NCBI GenBank assembly: GCA_023410155.1 | Contig: JAEYQF010000069.1 | Coordinates: 1-6,354 of the forward strand | Source of the DNA: Verrucomicrobiota bacterium | GTDB lineage: Bacteria > Verrucomicrobiota > Verrucomicrobiia > Opitutales > Opitutaceae | Reading direction: 5' to 3' | Length of the DNA stretch: 6,354 bases | Part shown: positions 1-6,354 of the stretch, piece after piece | How positions within the stretch are numbered: the first letter of the stretch is position 1 | Layout: the number at the start of each line of letters is the position of its first letter | The notes under the pieces: model-generated | The model's database searches: none | The model's input: only the letters and a program-made list of their open reading frames with translations | Told to the model about the DNA's origin: nothing | Program-made: the position numbers and the translations under genes

Positions 1-1565
1 TCCGCGAGATTGTCGAAGCGACTCGGGCGCACGTTTCCGCCCATTTCCCGAATGATCGCGGCAAACGTCTCGCGCATATTCGCAACCTGCCGGATCTCGT
101 GCTCCGACCACTCCCAATGGAAACGCAGCACCGGGATGCCCCACTTGTCCTTCACCTCCGGATCGAGTTCGCAGAACGATTTTTCGTTGGGGATCATCTC
201 ACCGCGGCCCGACATCCACACGAAGGAACCGTAGTAGCGGCGGCAGTCTTCCTTGAACGCGCGTCCGTAGCTGCCGCGCGTAAACTGTTCGAGACCCGCA
301 AACGAAAACGCATTCGGCATCTCGCGGCCCGAGCCGAGTTCGATGTGATAGCCGCGCGCAAAATCCAATTTGCCCGCGAGTTGCTCTTGGTAGAGCCACC
401 ACGGTGAATACAGGTGCATGCCACCCGCGCCGTCGTCGTTCATCGGCGGCAATCCTTCGAGCAACGGGATCTGTCCACCGAGTCCCGTGCCGACCGTATC
501 CATGACGTATTTGCCGACCAGCCCGCTCGAATTCGCGAGACCTTGCGGAAACGATTTCGATTTGGAATTGAGCAGCACGCGCACGGATTCACACGCGCTC
601 GCCGCGACCACGACGATGCGCCCGCGCACGTGGCTTTCGCGTCCGGTCTTTTTGTCGATAAACGTCACACCCGTTGCCTTGCCCGCATCGTCCACGGTGA
701 TCTCGCGAGCCATGGCATCGGTCAGGATATCGAGATTACCGGTCGCGAGCGCCGGCGGCAGATGCACCGTCGTCGACTGATAGTTGGCGCGGATCGAACA
801 ACCGCGTCCACACGGCGTCGCCCAGAAACACGCGGCCCGCGCCTGCATATCCGCCGACAGGATACGCTGCGCTTTCGTATTCCCGGGGTGCAGTTTCCGC
901 GGGATGTTCACGTGATCCATCTTCTGCGTGAGCACCGCGCGATGCGCCGGAACCACGGGCACGCCGAGTCGCTTCGCGCGATCGCGGATGAGCAGTTCAC
1001 CCAGCCGCGGCTTCGGCGGCGGCTGCAACACGCCCGGCGACGAATCCGGCGTGGTTTCCATCCCCTCGTTCGAGCCGTGCACGCCGCTCAACATCTCGCC
1101 GTTGTCGTAATACGGCGCGAGATCCTCGTAGCTCAGCGGCCAGTCAAAACCGAGACCATCGCGGCTGTAGGGTTTGAAGTCGTAGGGTCCGTTGCGCAGC
1201 GAAATGCGCGCCCAGTGATTGGTGCGACCGCCGAGCATGCGCGAGCGCCACCACATGAACTGCTTCTTCGGTTCGTCGGACGCGTTGACATACGGTTCGT
1301 TCGGCACGGTCCAGCCGCCGTCGACCGTCGCGTCGTGAAACCCGAATGGCTTCTCCGGCGTGCCGGAACCGCGCAGCGGCGCTTCGCGATTCGTCTGAAA
1401 CATCGGCGTCTCTTTCACCGGATCGTAGTTTCGTCCGGCTTCGAGGATCAGCACTTTCGCGCCTTCCATGCACAACGTGTAGGCCGTCTGTCCTCCACCC
1501 GCACCCGAACCGATGATCACTGCATCATAAAACGCCTGGGCCGTGTCCGGGGTAACAAAAGCCAT
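1..1565 (-). CDS. GMC-family FAD-dependent oxidoreductase, C-terminus cut by window edge
   Basis: Read on the minus strand from ATG 1565, the frame stays open for 521 codons and leaves the window at its left edge, so the C-terminus is missing. The N-terminus is a Rossmann FAD-binding fold: G19-S-G21-A-G-G24 after a hydrophobic strand, then E42-A-G44 ending the second strand, where the Glu normally binds the FAD ribose. A second flavin motif, LGGRTNHW (residues 111-118), is typical of glucose-methanol-choline enzymes. A cysteine cluster, C246, C252-G-R-G-C256, recalls the Cys motif of gluconate- and sugar-dehydrogenase-like GMC proteins. Family members run to roughly 560-570 residues, so perhaps 40-50 residues, including the catalytic His region, lie outside. 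Such enzymes oxidise alcohols or sugars and often pair with a small Tat-exported subunit 3; none is visible here and this protein has no signal peptide. Substrate unknown. The start is the first ATG before the FAD motif. No clear Shine-Dalgarno precedes it, and the frame is open upstream to 1742, so a GTG at 1592 is an alternative. Confidence 0.93.
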   Translation of the reverse strand, partial: MAFVTPDTAQAFYDAVIIGSGAGGGQTAYTLCMEGAKVLILEAGRNYDPVKETPMFQTNREAPLRGSGTPEKPFGFHDATVDGGWTVPNEPYVNASDEPKKQFMWWRSRMLGGRTNHWARISLRNGPYDFKPYSRDGLGFDWPLSYEDLAPYYDNGEMLSGVHGSNEGMETTPDSSPGVLQPPPKPRLGELLIRDRAKRLGVPVVPAHRAVLTQKMDHVNIPRKLHPGNTKAQRILSADMQARAACFWATPCGRGCSIRANYQSTTVHLPPALATGNLDILTDAMAREITVDDAGKATGVTFIDKKTGRESHVRGRIVVVAASACESVRVLLNSKSKSFPQGLANSSGLVGKYVMDTVGTGLGGQIPLLEGLPPMNDDGAGGMHLYSPWWLYQEQLAGKLDFARGYHIELGSGREMPNAFSFAGLEQFTRGSYGRAFKEDCRRYYGSFVWMSGRGEMIPNEKSFCELDPEVKDKWGIPVLRFHWEWSEHEIRQVANMRETFAAIIREMGGNVRPSRFDNLA

Positions 1566-1630
1566 GTCGGGGAAACAGGTGGGGAACTCCACCAAACGCA
1601 ATCCGAGGTCCTCAGGGAAGCCCGAATCGA

Positions 1631-1740
1631 CCCGCACCTTGTCCTGACTCGGTGCGGACCTTGGCCCGAGGGTGTGCGCACCGGGTCGCGACCTGGTCCG
1701 GACTGTGGCTCGACTCGGGACGCACTCCGCCCCGAGTCGT
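1631..1740. repeat. Cluster of GC-rich palindromes and degenerate direct repeats between two minus-strand genes
   Basis: Between the GMC gene and the small upstream gene lies a dense set of symmetric elements. Perfect inverted repeats: CCGCACC at 1632-1638 with GGTGCGG at 1651-1657, and CGACTCGGG at 1711-1719 with CCCGAGTCG at 1731-1739 (11-base loop). Perfect palindromes: GTGCGCAC 1674-1681, GGTCGCGACC 1684-1693, GTCCGGAC 1696-1703. A 14-base word recurs: ACCTTGTCCTGACT at 1636-1649 matches 1691-1704 at 12 of 14 positions, and 1658-1671 more weakly at 10 of 14. This resembles a dispersed intergenic (REP-like) repeat of high-GC genomes, but that identity is inferred. It could also act as mRNA processing or attenuation structure. 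The remaining bases of the gap, 1566-1630, show nothing I recognise. Confidence 0.6.
1711..1739 (-). terminator. Possible hairpin terminator or mRNA-end structure after the 106-residue gene
   Basis: A perfect 9-base stem (CGACTCGGG with CCCGAGTCG) and an 11-base loop begins at the base next to the TGA stop (1742-1740) of the small minus-strand gene. On that strand the stem is not followed by a T tract, so classical Rho-independent termination is unlikely. It may weaken transcription into the GMC gene, protect the mRNA 3' end, or simply be one unit of the repeat cluster. Confidence 0.3.
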
Positions 1741-2060
1741 CACAACGCCATCGCCGCCCACGGCGGCACGGGAAACTCGCGACCACGCACATGATCGTTG
1801 AGGAGATTCTCGAGCCACGGCCGCGAACTCCGGCAAGCCACGACACTGAAATACGTTTTCCCCTCCCGCTGTCGCAGCTCATACGTGCTGATCTCGATCG
1901 CGATCGGAGATGTCTCGCCCACGAGTTCGCAGGCCACGGAGATGGACTTGCGCGCGGAATCGATGCGCAGTTCGCGCACGACGCCATAGCGGGCGATCAG
2001 GTCGTTGAGGTAGGTTTGGGCCGCGCGCCCGGCCATCGCGTCTTTGGCGGATTTGAACAT
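1740..2060 (-). CDS. Small protein of unknown function, 106 residues
   Basis: I do not recognise a named family. The 106-residue product looks like a real globular protein. An amphipathic N-terminal helix (about residues 2-25, MFKSAKDAMAGRAAQTYLND onward) is followed by several predicted strands with alternating hydrophobic residues: 28-34, 38-47, 52-61 and 69-76. A short C-terminal helix (80-92, RPWLENLLNDHV) and a proline/tryptophan-rich end, FPVPPWAAMAL, close it. There is no signal peptide, membrane segment or metal-binding cysteine pattern (only C44 and C76). It lies upstream of the GMC gene on the same strand and in the same frame, separated by 174 bases of repeats, and its start faces the AarF-like kinase gene 130 bases away. 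The start is the only ATG near the frame's beginning. No Shine-Dalgarno is visible on this strand. The balanced composition, unlike the Arg/Ser-rich shadow frames here, is the main reason to believe it. Confidence 0.7.
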   Translation of the reverse strand: MFKSAKDAMAGRAAQTYLNDLIARYGVVRELRIDSARKSISVACELVGETSPIAIEISTYELRQREGKTYFSVVACRSSRPWLENLLNDHVRGREFPVPPWAAMAL

Positions 2061-2190
2061 CGGAGGGGAATGGGAGAAGGAGACAATGGGACCGGCGAAA
2101 AGGAGTCGCGTTCGCGAGCGAACATTCGCCGGGTGTCCGGATGGCGCAAGAACCGCGAGGGCGGCCGCCTGTCCGAGCGTTTACCCCGCG
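2061..2190. promoter_or_regulatory. Divergent intergenic region; promoters for both sides expected here
   Basis: The genes on either side point away from each other, so both promoters should lie in or near these 130 bases. I could not pick out convincing -35/-10 boxes. Two things are visible: a purine-rich run on the plus strand (2062-2083, including AAGGAG at 2077-2082) and a dyad, GTTCGCGAGCGAAC, at 2110-2123. The purine run would serve as a ribosome binding site for an upstream kinase start at ATG 2086. The dyad could be an operator or a small hairpin. Confidence 0.4.
2110..2123. promoter_or_regulatory. Inverted repeat GTTCGCGAGCGAAC in the divergent promoter region
   Basis: Six-base arms, GTTCGC and GCGAAC, flank a central GA. 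As RNA it could form a GTTCG stem with a CGAG loop. Its position between two divergent genes makes a regulator binding site possible, but a single short dyad in such GC-rich DNA can occur by chance. No known regulator is assigned. Confidence 0.25.
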
Positions 2191-3867
2191 ATGAAACTCT
2201 CCTCCACTCACCTCAAGCGTTACCGGGAAATCGGGCGGCTGTTCTGGAAATACGGTCGCTCCGATCTCGTGCAAAAAATGTCGTCGGCGCAGGCCTTCGG
2301 GCTCGAGGAGATGTCCGACGAGGCGGTGCGAGATCCAGCCGCGCCCGAGCAACTCGCCGACGATCTGGAGGCGATGGGACCAACTTACGTGAAGCTTGGA
2401 CAGGTGCTCGCGGGCCGGCCGGATTTGCTGCCTCCGCGATACTTGAAGGCGCTCGCGCGGCTGCAGGATAGCGTGAAGCCGTTTCCGTTCGAAGAGGTGG
2501 AGCAGATCGTGATGGGCGAATTGGGCGTGAGGTTGTCCAAGGCATTTTCTTATTTCGAGGAACAGCCGATGGCCGCTGCGTCGCTCGGACAGGTGCACGC
2601 CGCAGCGCTGCGCGATGGGCGTCGCGTCGTCGTGAAAGTGCAGCGCCCGGAGATCCGCCGACAGATCGCAGAGGATTTCGAGGTGCTGGCGCAGATCGCG
2701 GCGTTTCTCGACGAGCACACCGAGATGGGCCGGCGGTATCGCTTCACCACGGTGCTCGAGGAGTTTCGCCAGACGCTGCAGCAGGAGCTCAACTACGAGC
2801 GGGAGGCGCAGAACCTGATCGCGGTCCGCGAAAGCCTGCGCGAGTTTCGCCAGATCCAAGTGCCTTCGCCAGTGCTGGACTATTGCACGCGCTCGGTGCT
2901 CACGATGGATTTCGTCACCGGGCGAAAAGTCACCGCGCTTCCGCCGATCGCCCGGCTCGATCTGGACGCGGCCGGGCTCGTGGACGAACTGTTTCGCGCC
3001 TATCTCAAGCAGGTGTTGGTCGACGGCCTTTTCCACGCGGATCCACATCCCGGGAACGTGTTCATCACCGACGACGGGCATCTCGCACTCCTGGACCTCG
3101 GCATGGTGGGCCACATCGCCCCGGGCATGCAGGACAGTCTGCTACGACTGCTGTTGTTGTTGAGCGAGGGCAAAGGCGAGGACGCAGCCGACCTCGTGAT
3201 CCAGATCAGCGAGCGGCTGGAGGATTTCAATCCGGCGGAGTTTCGCCGGCGCGTCGGGCATCTGGTGGCTTCGCGTCGGGATCAAGGGCTGACGGAAATG
3301 AGTGTCGGCCAGTCGCTGCTCGACGTCAGCCAGGACGCCCGTGACAACGGGCTTTTCGTGCCCAGCGAGTTGACCCTCTTGGGCAAGACGCTGCTCCAGC
3401 TCGACGAGATCGGACGCATCCTGCACCCGGAGTTCGAGCCGACCGAGTGTATCCGGGAGAATGTGGCAACGCTGATGTCGCAACGCATGCGGAAGGATTT
3501 TTCCCGCGCCGGGATGTTCAGTTCGGCGCTGGAACTTCGCGGTTTCCTCGGCGCGCTGCCTGGGCGGTTGAACCAGTTGCTGGACCTCGTGAGCAACTCG
3601 CAATTGGAGGTGCGCGTCCGCTCCACCGATGCTTCGACCGTGCTCGATGGCATGCAGAAGATCGCGAATCGCATCACCGCGGGGCTGGTCTTGGCGGCAC
3701 TGATCGTAGGTGCCTCGCTGCTGATGCGCATCCCGACGCGGTTTACCCTCTTCGGATATCCGGGGCTGGCGATCCTGTGTTTCATCGCGGCCGCCGGCGG
3801 CGGGTTCTGGCTCGTCGTGTCGATCTTCTTGGGCGATTACCGCGCAAAGAAGAAGCCGCGGCGTTAG
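2191..3867 (+). CDS. AarF/UbiB family (ABC1) atypical protein kinase-like protein, membrane-anchored
   Basis: The 558-residue product has the full ABC1/UbiB motif set. The family signature KLGQ is at 68-71 (YVKLGQVLAGRPDLLPPRY). The alanine-rich nucleotide loop AAASLGQV is at 128-135, and the ATP-binding lysine is K149 in VVVKVQRP. The helical ELNYEREAQN stretch (199-208) fits the family's conserved acidic motif. The catalytic loop is HADPHPGN (282-289) and the metal-binding DLG is at 302-304. Two hydrophobic C-terminal helices, about 495-514 and 522-549, would anchor it in the membrane, followed by a basic tail. Length is close to E. coli UbiB (about 546). The family includes UbiB and COQ8, which support quinone biosynthesis through ATPase activity on membrane lipids. 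If the host makes menaquinone rather than ubiquinone, the role would differ, so no symbol is given. Start ATG 2191 (MKLSSTHLKRYREI) matches the usual family beginning; an in-frame ATG at 2086 has a better ribosome binding site. The FAD/Rieske gene follows after 71 bases. Confidence 0.93.
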   Translation: MKLSSTHLKRYREIGRLFWKYGRSDLVQKMSSAQAFGLEEMSDEAVRDPAAPEQLADDLEAMGPTYVKLGQVLAGRPDLLPPRYLKALARLQDSVKPFPFEEVEQIVMGELGVRLSKAFSYFEEQPMAAASLGQVHAAALRDGRRVVVKVQRPEIRRQIAEDFEVLAQIAAFLDEHTEMGRRYRFTTVLEEFRQTLQQELNYEREAQNLIAVRESLREFRQIQVPSPVLDYCTRSVLTMDFVTGRKVTALPPIARLDLDAAGLVDELFRAYLKQVLVDGLFHADPHPGNVFITDDGHLALLDLGMVGHIAPGMQDSLLRLLLLLSEGKGEDAADLVIQISERLEDFNPAEFRRRVGHLVASRRDQGLTEMSVGQSLLDVSQDARDNGLFVPSELTLLGKTLLQLDEIGRILHPEFEPTECIRENVATLMSQRMRKDFSRAGMFSSALELRGFLGALPGRLNQLLDLVSNSQLEVRVRSTDASTVLDGMQKIANRITAGLVLAALIVGASLLMRIPTRFTLFGYPGLAILCFIAAAGGGFWLVVSIFLGDYRAKKKPRR

Positions 3868-3938
3868 TCCAATCTCCGATAGCTGCGGGCGGTATCTGCC
3901 GCGAGAACCGCCGGCCGGGCAAGCGGTCGGGGTCAAAC
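3868..3938 (+). other. Short gap between kinase and FAD/Rieske genes, with an imperfect hairpin
   Basis: These 71 bases hold an imperfect inverted repeat: GCGGGCGGT at 3885-3893 pairs at 8 of 9 positions with ACCGCCGGC at 3907-3915, leaving a 13-base loop. No T tract follows, so it does not look like an intrinsic terminator, and the two genes may be co-transcribed. No promoter or strong Shine-Dalgarno is evident before ATG 3939; the nearest G-rich stretch is GGGG at 3929-3932. Confidence 0.35.
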
Positions 3939-5471
3939 ATGCACCCCGACACCATGTCCTACTGGCAGGCCTCCGCCGCGCTTCCGCGGTTCCCCCGAGT
4001 CTCTTCGGACCTGAACGTTCACGTCTGCGTGATCGGCGCGGGCATCACCGGCATCACTGCGGCCGCGCTGCTGAAACGCGCGGGGGTGTCGGTCGCGCTG
4101 ATCGATCGCGCCCGGTGCGGGGGAATCGATACGAGTCACACGACGGCGCATGTGACTCATGTTTACGATATCGGGCTGGCGGAGATGCAGCAGAGCTTTG
4201 GTCCCGATGTGGCACGTGCGGTCTGGCACGCCGGCATCGCCGCAATCGACCAGATTGACACCAACATCCGATCCGGCGGGATCGATTGCGATTTCCGCTG
4301 GGTGCCAGGTTACCTGCACCTGCCCTTCAAGGCCGGAGACGACACGGCCGAACATCTCAAGACGATCTCCGAGGAGGGCCGCCTCGCGCGCGAACTGGGC
4401 TTCCGGGTCGAAGCACTCGATCGCGTGCCGTGCTTCGAGACCGCCGGCCTCCGTTTTCCCCGACAGGCGCTCTTCCACCCGCTGAAGTATCTCGCCGGTC
4501 TGCTCGCGCAGCTCTCCGGTGAAGGCTGCCACATCTTCGAGGAGAGCAGCGCCACCGACATCGAGACCGAGCCTCTCGCCGTTCGCGTAGGGGATTATCG
4601 GATACGTTGCCGTCATGTCATCGTGGCTACGCACAATCCGGTGGCCGGCCTCGGCGGCGGTCTGCGCGCGAATCTGCTGCAAACCAAGCTCTCGCTTTAC
4701 CAAACCTACGCCCTCGGGGCGCGGCTGCCGCTCGGCACGATTCCCGAGGCGGCCTACTGGGATACGAGCGATCCCTACAACTACCTGCGTGTCGAGCACC
4801 GCGGGAGCTACGATTACGCGATCTACGGCGGTGAAGATCACAAGACCGGTCAGGAGACCGACACGGCGGCGTGTTTCGCGCGACTGGAGCGGCGATTCCA
4901 CGAGTTCGCCCCGCAGGTTGCCATCGATCACCGCTGGTCAGGGCAGTTCATGGAGAGCAACGACGGCCTGCCGTTTATCGGGCAGTTCGACGAACACGTG
5001 TTCGTTTCAACGGCGTATTCCGGCAACGGCATGACGATGGGCACGCTTGGCGGCATGATGGCCGCGGACGCGGTGCTGCATCGCAAGAACCCATGGCAGG
5101 AACTCTTCGATCCGCACCGCAAGAAGGTCTTCGGCGGCGCGTGGGATTTCATCAAAGAGAATGCCGAATATCCGTTTTATCTTTTGCGCGACTGGATCGG
5201 TGGAGCGGAAGGCGACTCGCTCGCCGAACTCGATCGCGGCCAGGGAAAGGTCCTGAAGATCGACGGAAAAAAGGTTGCGGCGCATCGCGACGAAAACGGC
5301 AAGGTCACGCTCTGCTCCGCTGTGTGCACGCACATGCAATGCATCGTCGCGTGGAACAACGCCGAGCAGACATGGGATTGCCCGTGTCACGGTTCTCGTT
5401 TCAAGCCATCGGGCGAAGTGATTTCCGGTCCGGCGGATGAGCCGCTGGAGCGCGTCGATTCGAGCGCATAG
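3939..5471 (+). CDS. FAD-dependent oxidoreductase (DAO fold) with C-terminal Rieske [2Fe-2S] domain, YhfW-like
   Basis: This 510-residue protein joins two redox modules. The N-terminal module is a DAO/DadA-type flavoprotein: a dinucleotide-binding motif after a hydrophobic strand (VIGAGITG, 31-38), a TSHTTAHVTH segment at 65-74 in the substrate/flavin region, and the closing flavin motif YSGNGMTMGTLGG at 360-372. After a linker (about 373-430, with FDPHRKKVF), the last 80 residues form a Rieske domain. Its cluster ligands are intact: C463-x-H465, 15 residues, then C481-P-C-H484, which is the C-x-H / C-x2-H pattern. Length and order match Bacillus subtilis YhfW (about 509 residues), whose substrate is not established. 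Electrons could pass from flavin to the iron-sulfur cluster and on to an unknown acceptor. No signal peptide or membrane helix is visible, so it is probably cytoplasmic. ATG 3939 is the first start before the FAD motif; ATG 3954 (residue 6) is an alternative. It follows the UbiB-like gene on the same strand and is convergent with rpsA. Confidence 0.92.
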   Translation: MHPDTMSYWQASAALPRFPRVSSDLNVHVCVIGAGITGITAAALLKRAGVSVALIDRARCGGIDTSHTTAHVTHVYDIGLAEMQQSFGPDVARAVWHAGIAAIDQIDTNIRSGGIDCDFRWVPGYLHLPFKAGDDTAEHLKTISEEGRLARELGFRVEALDRVPCFETAGLRFPRQALFHPLKYLAGLLAQLSGEGCHIFEESSATDIETEPLAVRVGDYRIRCRHVIVATHNPVAGLGGGLRANLLQTKLSLYQTYALGARLPLGTIPEAAYWDTSDPYNYLRVEHRGSYDYAIYGGEDHKTGQETDTAACFARLERRFHEFAPQVAIDHRWSGQFMESNDGLPFIGQFDEHVFVSTAYSGNGMTMGTLGGMMAADAVLHRKNPWQELFDPHRKKVFGGAWDFIKENAEYPFYLLRDWIGGAEGDSLAELDRGQGKVLKIDGKKVAAHRDENGKVTLCSAVCTHMQCIVAWNNAEQTWDCPCHGSRFKPSGEVISGPADEPLERVDSSA

Positions 5472-5527
5472 CTATCTTCGCACGAGCCCTCATTTGAAGA
5501 GGACCCGCGAGTCTCGAGCGACGCGCG

Positions 5528-5560
5528 AAAAAAGGCGCCGGGCTTTCGCCCGACGCCTTT
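5528..5560. terminator. Rho-independent terminator between convergent genes, stronger for rpsA
   Basis: A long hairpin fills the convergent gap. AAAGGCGCCGGGC (5531-5543) pairs with GCCCGACGCCTTT (5548-5560) around a TTTC loop, with one C/A mismatch, giving 12 of 13 pairs. On the minus strand the stem is followed by six T residues (complement of 5528-5533), a typical ending for the rpsA transcript. On the plus strand there is only the TTT at the stem's end, so it would serve the FAD/Rieske gene less strongly. The rest of 5472-5591 shows no gene. Confidence 0.88.
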
Positions 5561-5591
5561 GCTATGGCTAAACTGATTTGGAGCTCCGCGC

Positions 5592-6354
5592 TTATTCGCG
5601 CTTAGAAGCCTCGTCGAGGATGTCGCCGAGGTTCATCATGTCCGTGCCAGCGCTGCTGCGGTTGAGCGCTTCGTAGCTGGCGGTCTCGGCGGCGAGCTGC
5701 TCGGAGGAGTAGTTCGCGGCCTTGATGGACAGACCGAGGCGACGCTCGTCGCGGTCGATCTTGATGACGCGGGCGGTGACTTCCTGGCCGGGCTTGAGCA
5801 CGTCCTTCACCTTCTCGATGCGCTCCTCGCTGATTTGCGAGATGTGCACGAGGCCATCGATGCCGTCCTTCAGCTCCACGAAGGCGCCGAACGACGTGAT
5901 CTTGGTGATGGTGCCCTTCACGACGTCGCCAATGCGGAAGAACGAGTCGATGTCCGACCACGGATCGGTTGCGAGCTGCTTCATGCCGAGGCTGATGCGC
6001 TGCTGGTTCGAATCCACGTCGAGCACGATCGCGTCCACTTCGTCGCCCTTCTTCAGGACTTCGGACGGATGGTTGACCTTGCGGGTCCAGCTCTTGTCGG
6101 AAACGTGCACCATACCGTCGATGCCTTCTTCGAGCTCGATGAAGGCGCCGTAGGTGGTCATGTTGCGGACCTTGCCGCGCACGCGGGCGCCGATCGGGTA
6201 GTTGTGGCGAACCATGTCCCACGGGTTCGGCTCGAGCTGGCGAAGGCCGAGCGAGATCTTCTGCTCATCCTTCTGGATGCCGAGAACAACCGCGTCGAGT
6301 TCCTGGACGACCTTGAGAAGTTCGGAGGGCTTGGAGATGCGCTTCGTCCAGGAC
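5592..6354 (-). CDS. rpsA: 30S ribosomal protein S1, C-terminal part (5' end outside window)
   Basis: The frame enters from the right edge (first full codon at 6353) and ends with TAA at 5594-5592, giving 253 visible residues. They hold tandem S1 RNA-binding repeats (OB folds). There is the end of one repeat (to about 6234, ending SLGLRQLEPNPWD), a complete repeat at about 6200-5973 (with TYGAFIELEEGIDGMVHVSD), and a second complete one at about 5939-5715 (with SFGAFVELKDGIDGLVHISQ). The linkers carry the S1 pattern of SLG(M/L)(K/R)QL followed by a Trp. A 40-residue acidic tail ends in LGDILDEASKRE. S1 brings mRNA to the 30S subunit, which matters most for transcripts with weak Shine-Dalgarno sequences; several genes here have weak ones. 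The full protein usually has about six repeats and some 550 residues, so more than half is outside. The internal ATG at 6215 is not a start, because the repeat pattern continues upstream. A strong terminator follows at 5528-5560. Confidence 0.95.
   Translation of the reverse strand, partial: SWTKRISKPSELLKVVQELDAVVLGIQKDEQKISLGLRQLEPNPWDMVRHNYPIGARVRGKVRNMTTYGAFIELEEGIDGMVHVSDKSWTRKVNHPSEVLKKGDEVDAIVLDVDSNQQRISLGMKQLATDPWSDIDSFFRIGDVVKGTITKITSFGAFVELKDGIDGLVHISQISEERIEKVKDVLKPGQEVTARVIKIDRDERRLGLSIKAANYSSEQLAAETASYEALNRSSAGTDMMNLGDILDEASKRE

Noticed and set aside
1517..1987. A 156-codon minus-strand frame overlapping the small gene and the GMC start
   Set aside because: It is Arg/Ser-rich, runs through the palindromic repeats, and conflicts with two better candidates in the adjacent frame.
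2109..2124. Resemblance of the dyad to a LexA-type box
   Set aside because: From memory, the verrucomicrobial LexA motif is TGTTC-N4-GAACA. Here the arms are CGTTC and GAACA with a six-base spacer, so the spacing and first base are wrong, and the neighbouring genes are not SOS genes.
414..2471. A 685-codon plus-strand open frame crossing the GMC gene, the repeat cluster, the small gene and the start of the kinase
   Set aside because: It is antisense to well-supported genes, very rich in Arg and His, without recognisable domains, and crosses several gene boundaries. Long antisense frames are common in high-GC DNA with few stop codons.
1879..3114. A 411-codon minus-strand open frame opposite the UbiB-like kinase
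   Set aside because: It overlaps the kinase motifs on the other strand and has the His/Arg/Gln-rich composition of a shadow frame, with no domain.
3885..3915. Hairpin after the UbiB-like gene as an intrinsic terminator
   Set aside because: The stem is imperfect with a 13-base loop and no T tract follows; the next gene starts 24 bases later on the same strand.
3933..4931. A 332-codon minus-strand open frame opposite the FAD/Rieske gene
   Set aside because: The plus strand encodes clear FAD motifs over the same bases; the antisense product shows no motif or plausible fold.
6213..6215. ATG 6215 as the start of a 207-residue S1-like protein
   Set aside because: The same frame continues upstream to the window edge with S1-repeat sequence, so this Met is internal to ribosomal protein S1.

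Overview
The window is high-GC bacterial chromosome, most likely from a Verrucomicrobiota of the Opitutaceae type. That placement is inferred from the mix of gene families, the style of the proteins and the GC-rich palindromic intergenic repeats. No rRNA or other firm taxonomic marker is present. I see no mobile element, CRISPR array or tRNA.

Layout from left to right. (1) Positions 1-1565, minus strand: a GMC-family FAD oxidoreductase with its 3' end cut off by the window. (2) Positions 1566-1739: a gap filled by a cluster of GC-rich inverted and degenerate direct repeats. (3) Positions 1740-2060, minus strand: a small unrecognised protein of 106 residues, same strand and reading frame as the GMC gene. 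(4) Positions 2061-2190: a divergent intergenic region. (5) Positions 2191-3867, plus strand: an AarF/UbiB (ABC1) atypical kinase with two C-terminal membrane helices. (6) Positions 3939-5471, plus strand: a 510-residue fusion of a DAO-type FAD oxidoreductase and a C-terminal Rieske [2Fe-2S] domain, like Bacillus YhfW. (7) Positions 5472-5591: a convergent intergenic region with a strong terminator. (8) Positions 5592 to the right edge, minus strand: the C-terminal part of ribosomal protein S1.

The window holds three redox or quinone-related genes (GMC dehydrogenase, UbiB-like kinase, FAD/Rieske enzyme) on two divergent units, plus one housekeeping gene convergent with them. The UbiB and Rieske genes are probably co-transcribed (71-base gap, same strand). 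The small protein and the GMC gene could also share a transcript, but the repeat cluster lies between them. Apart from the unrecognised small protein, the families are known. The points most worth a second look are the repeat cluster, the small protein, the Rieske fusion and the choice of start for the kinase.
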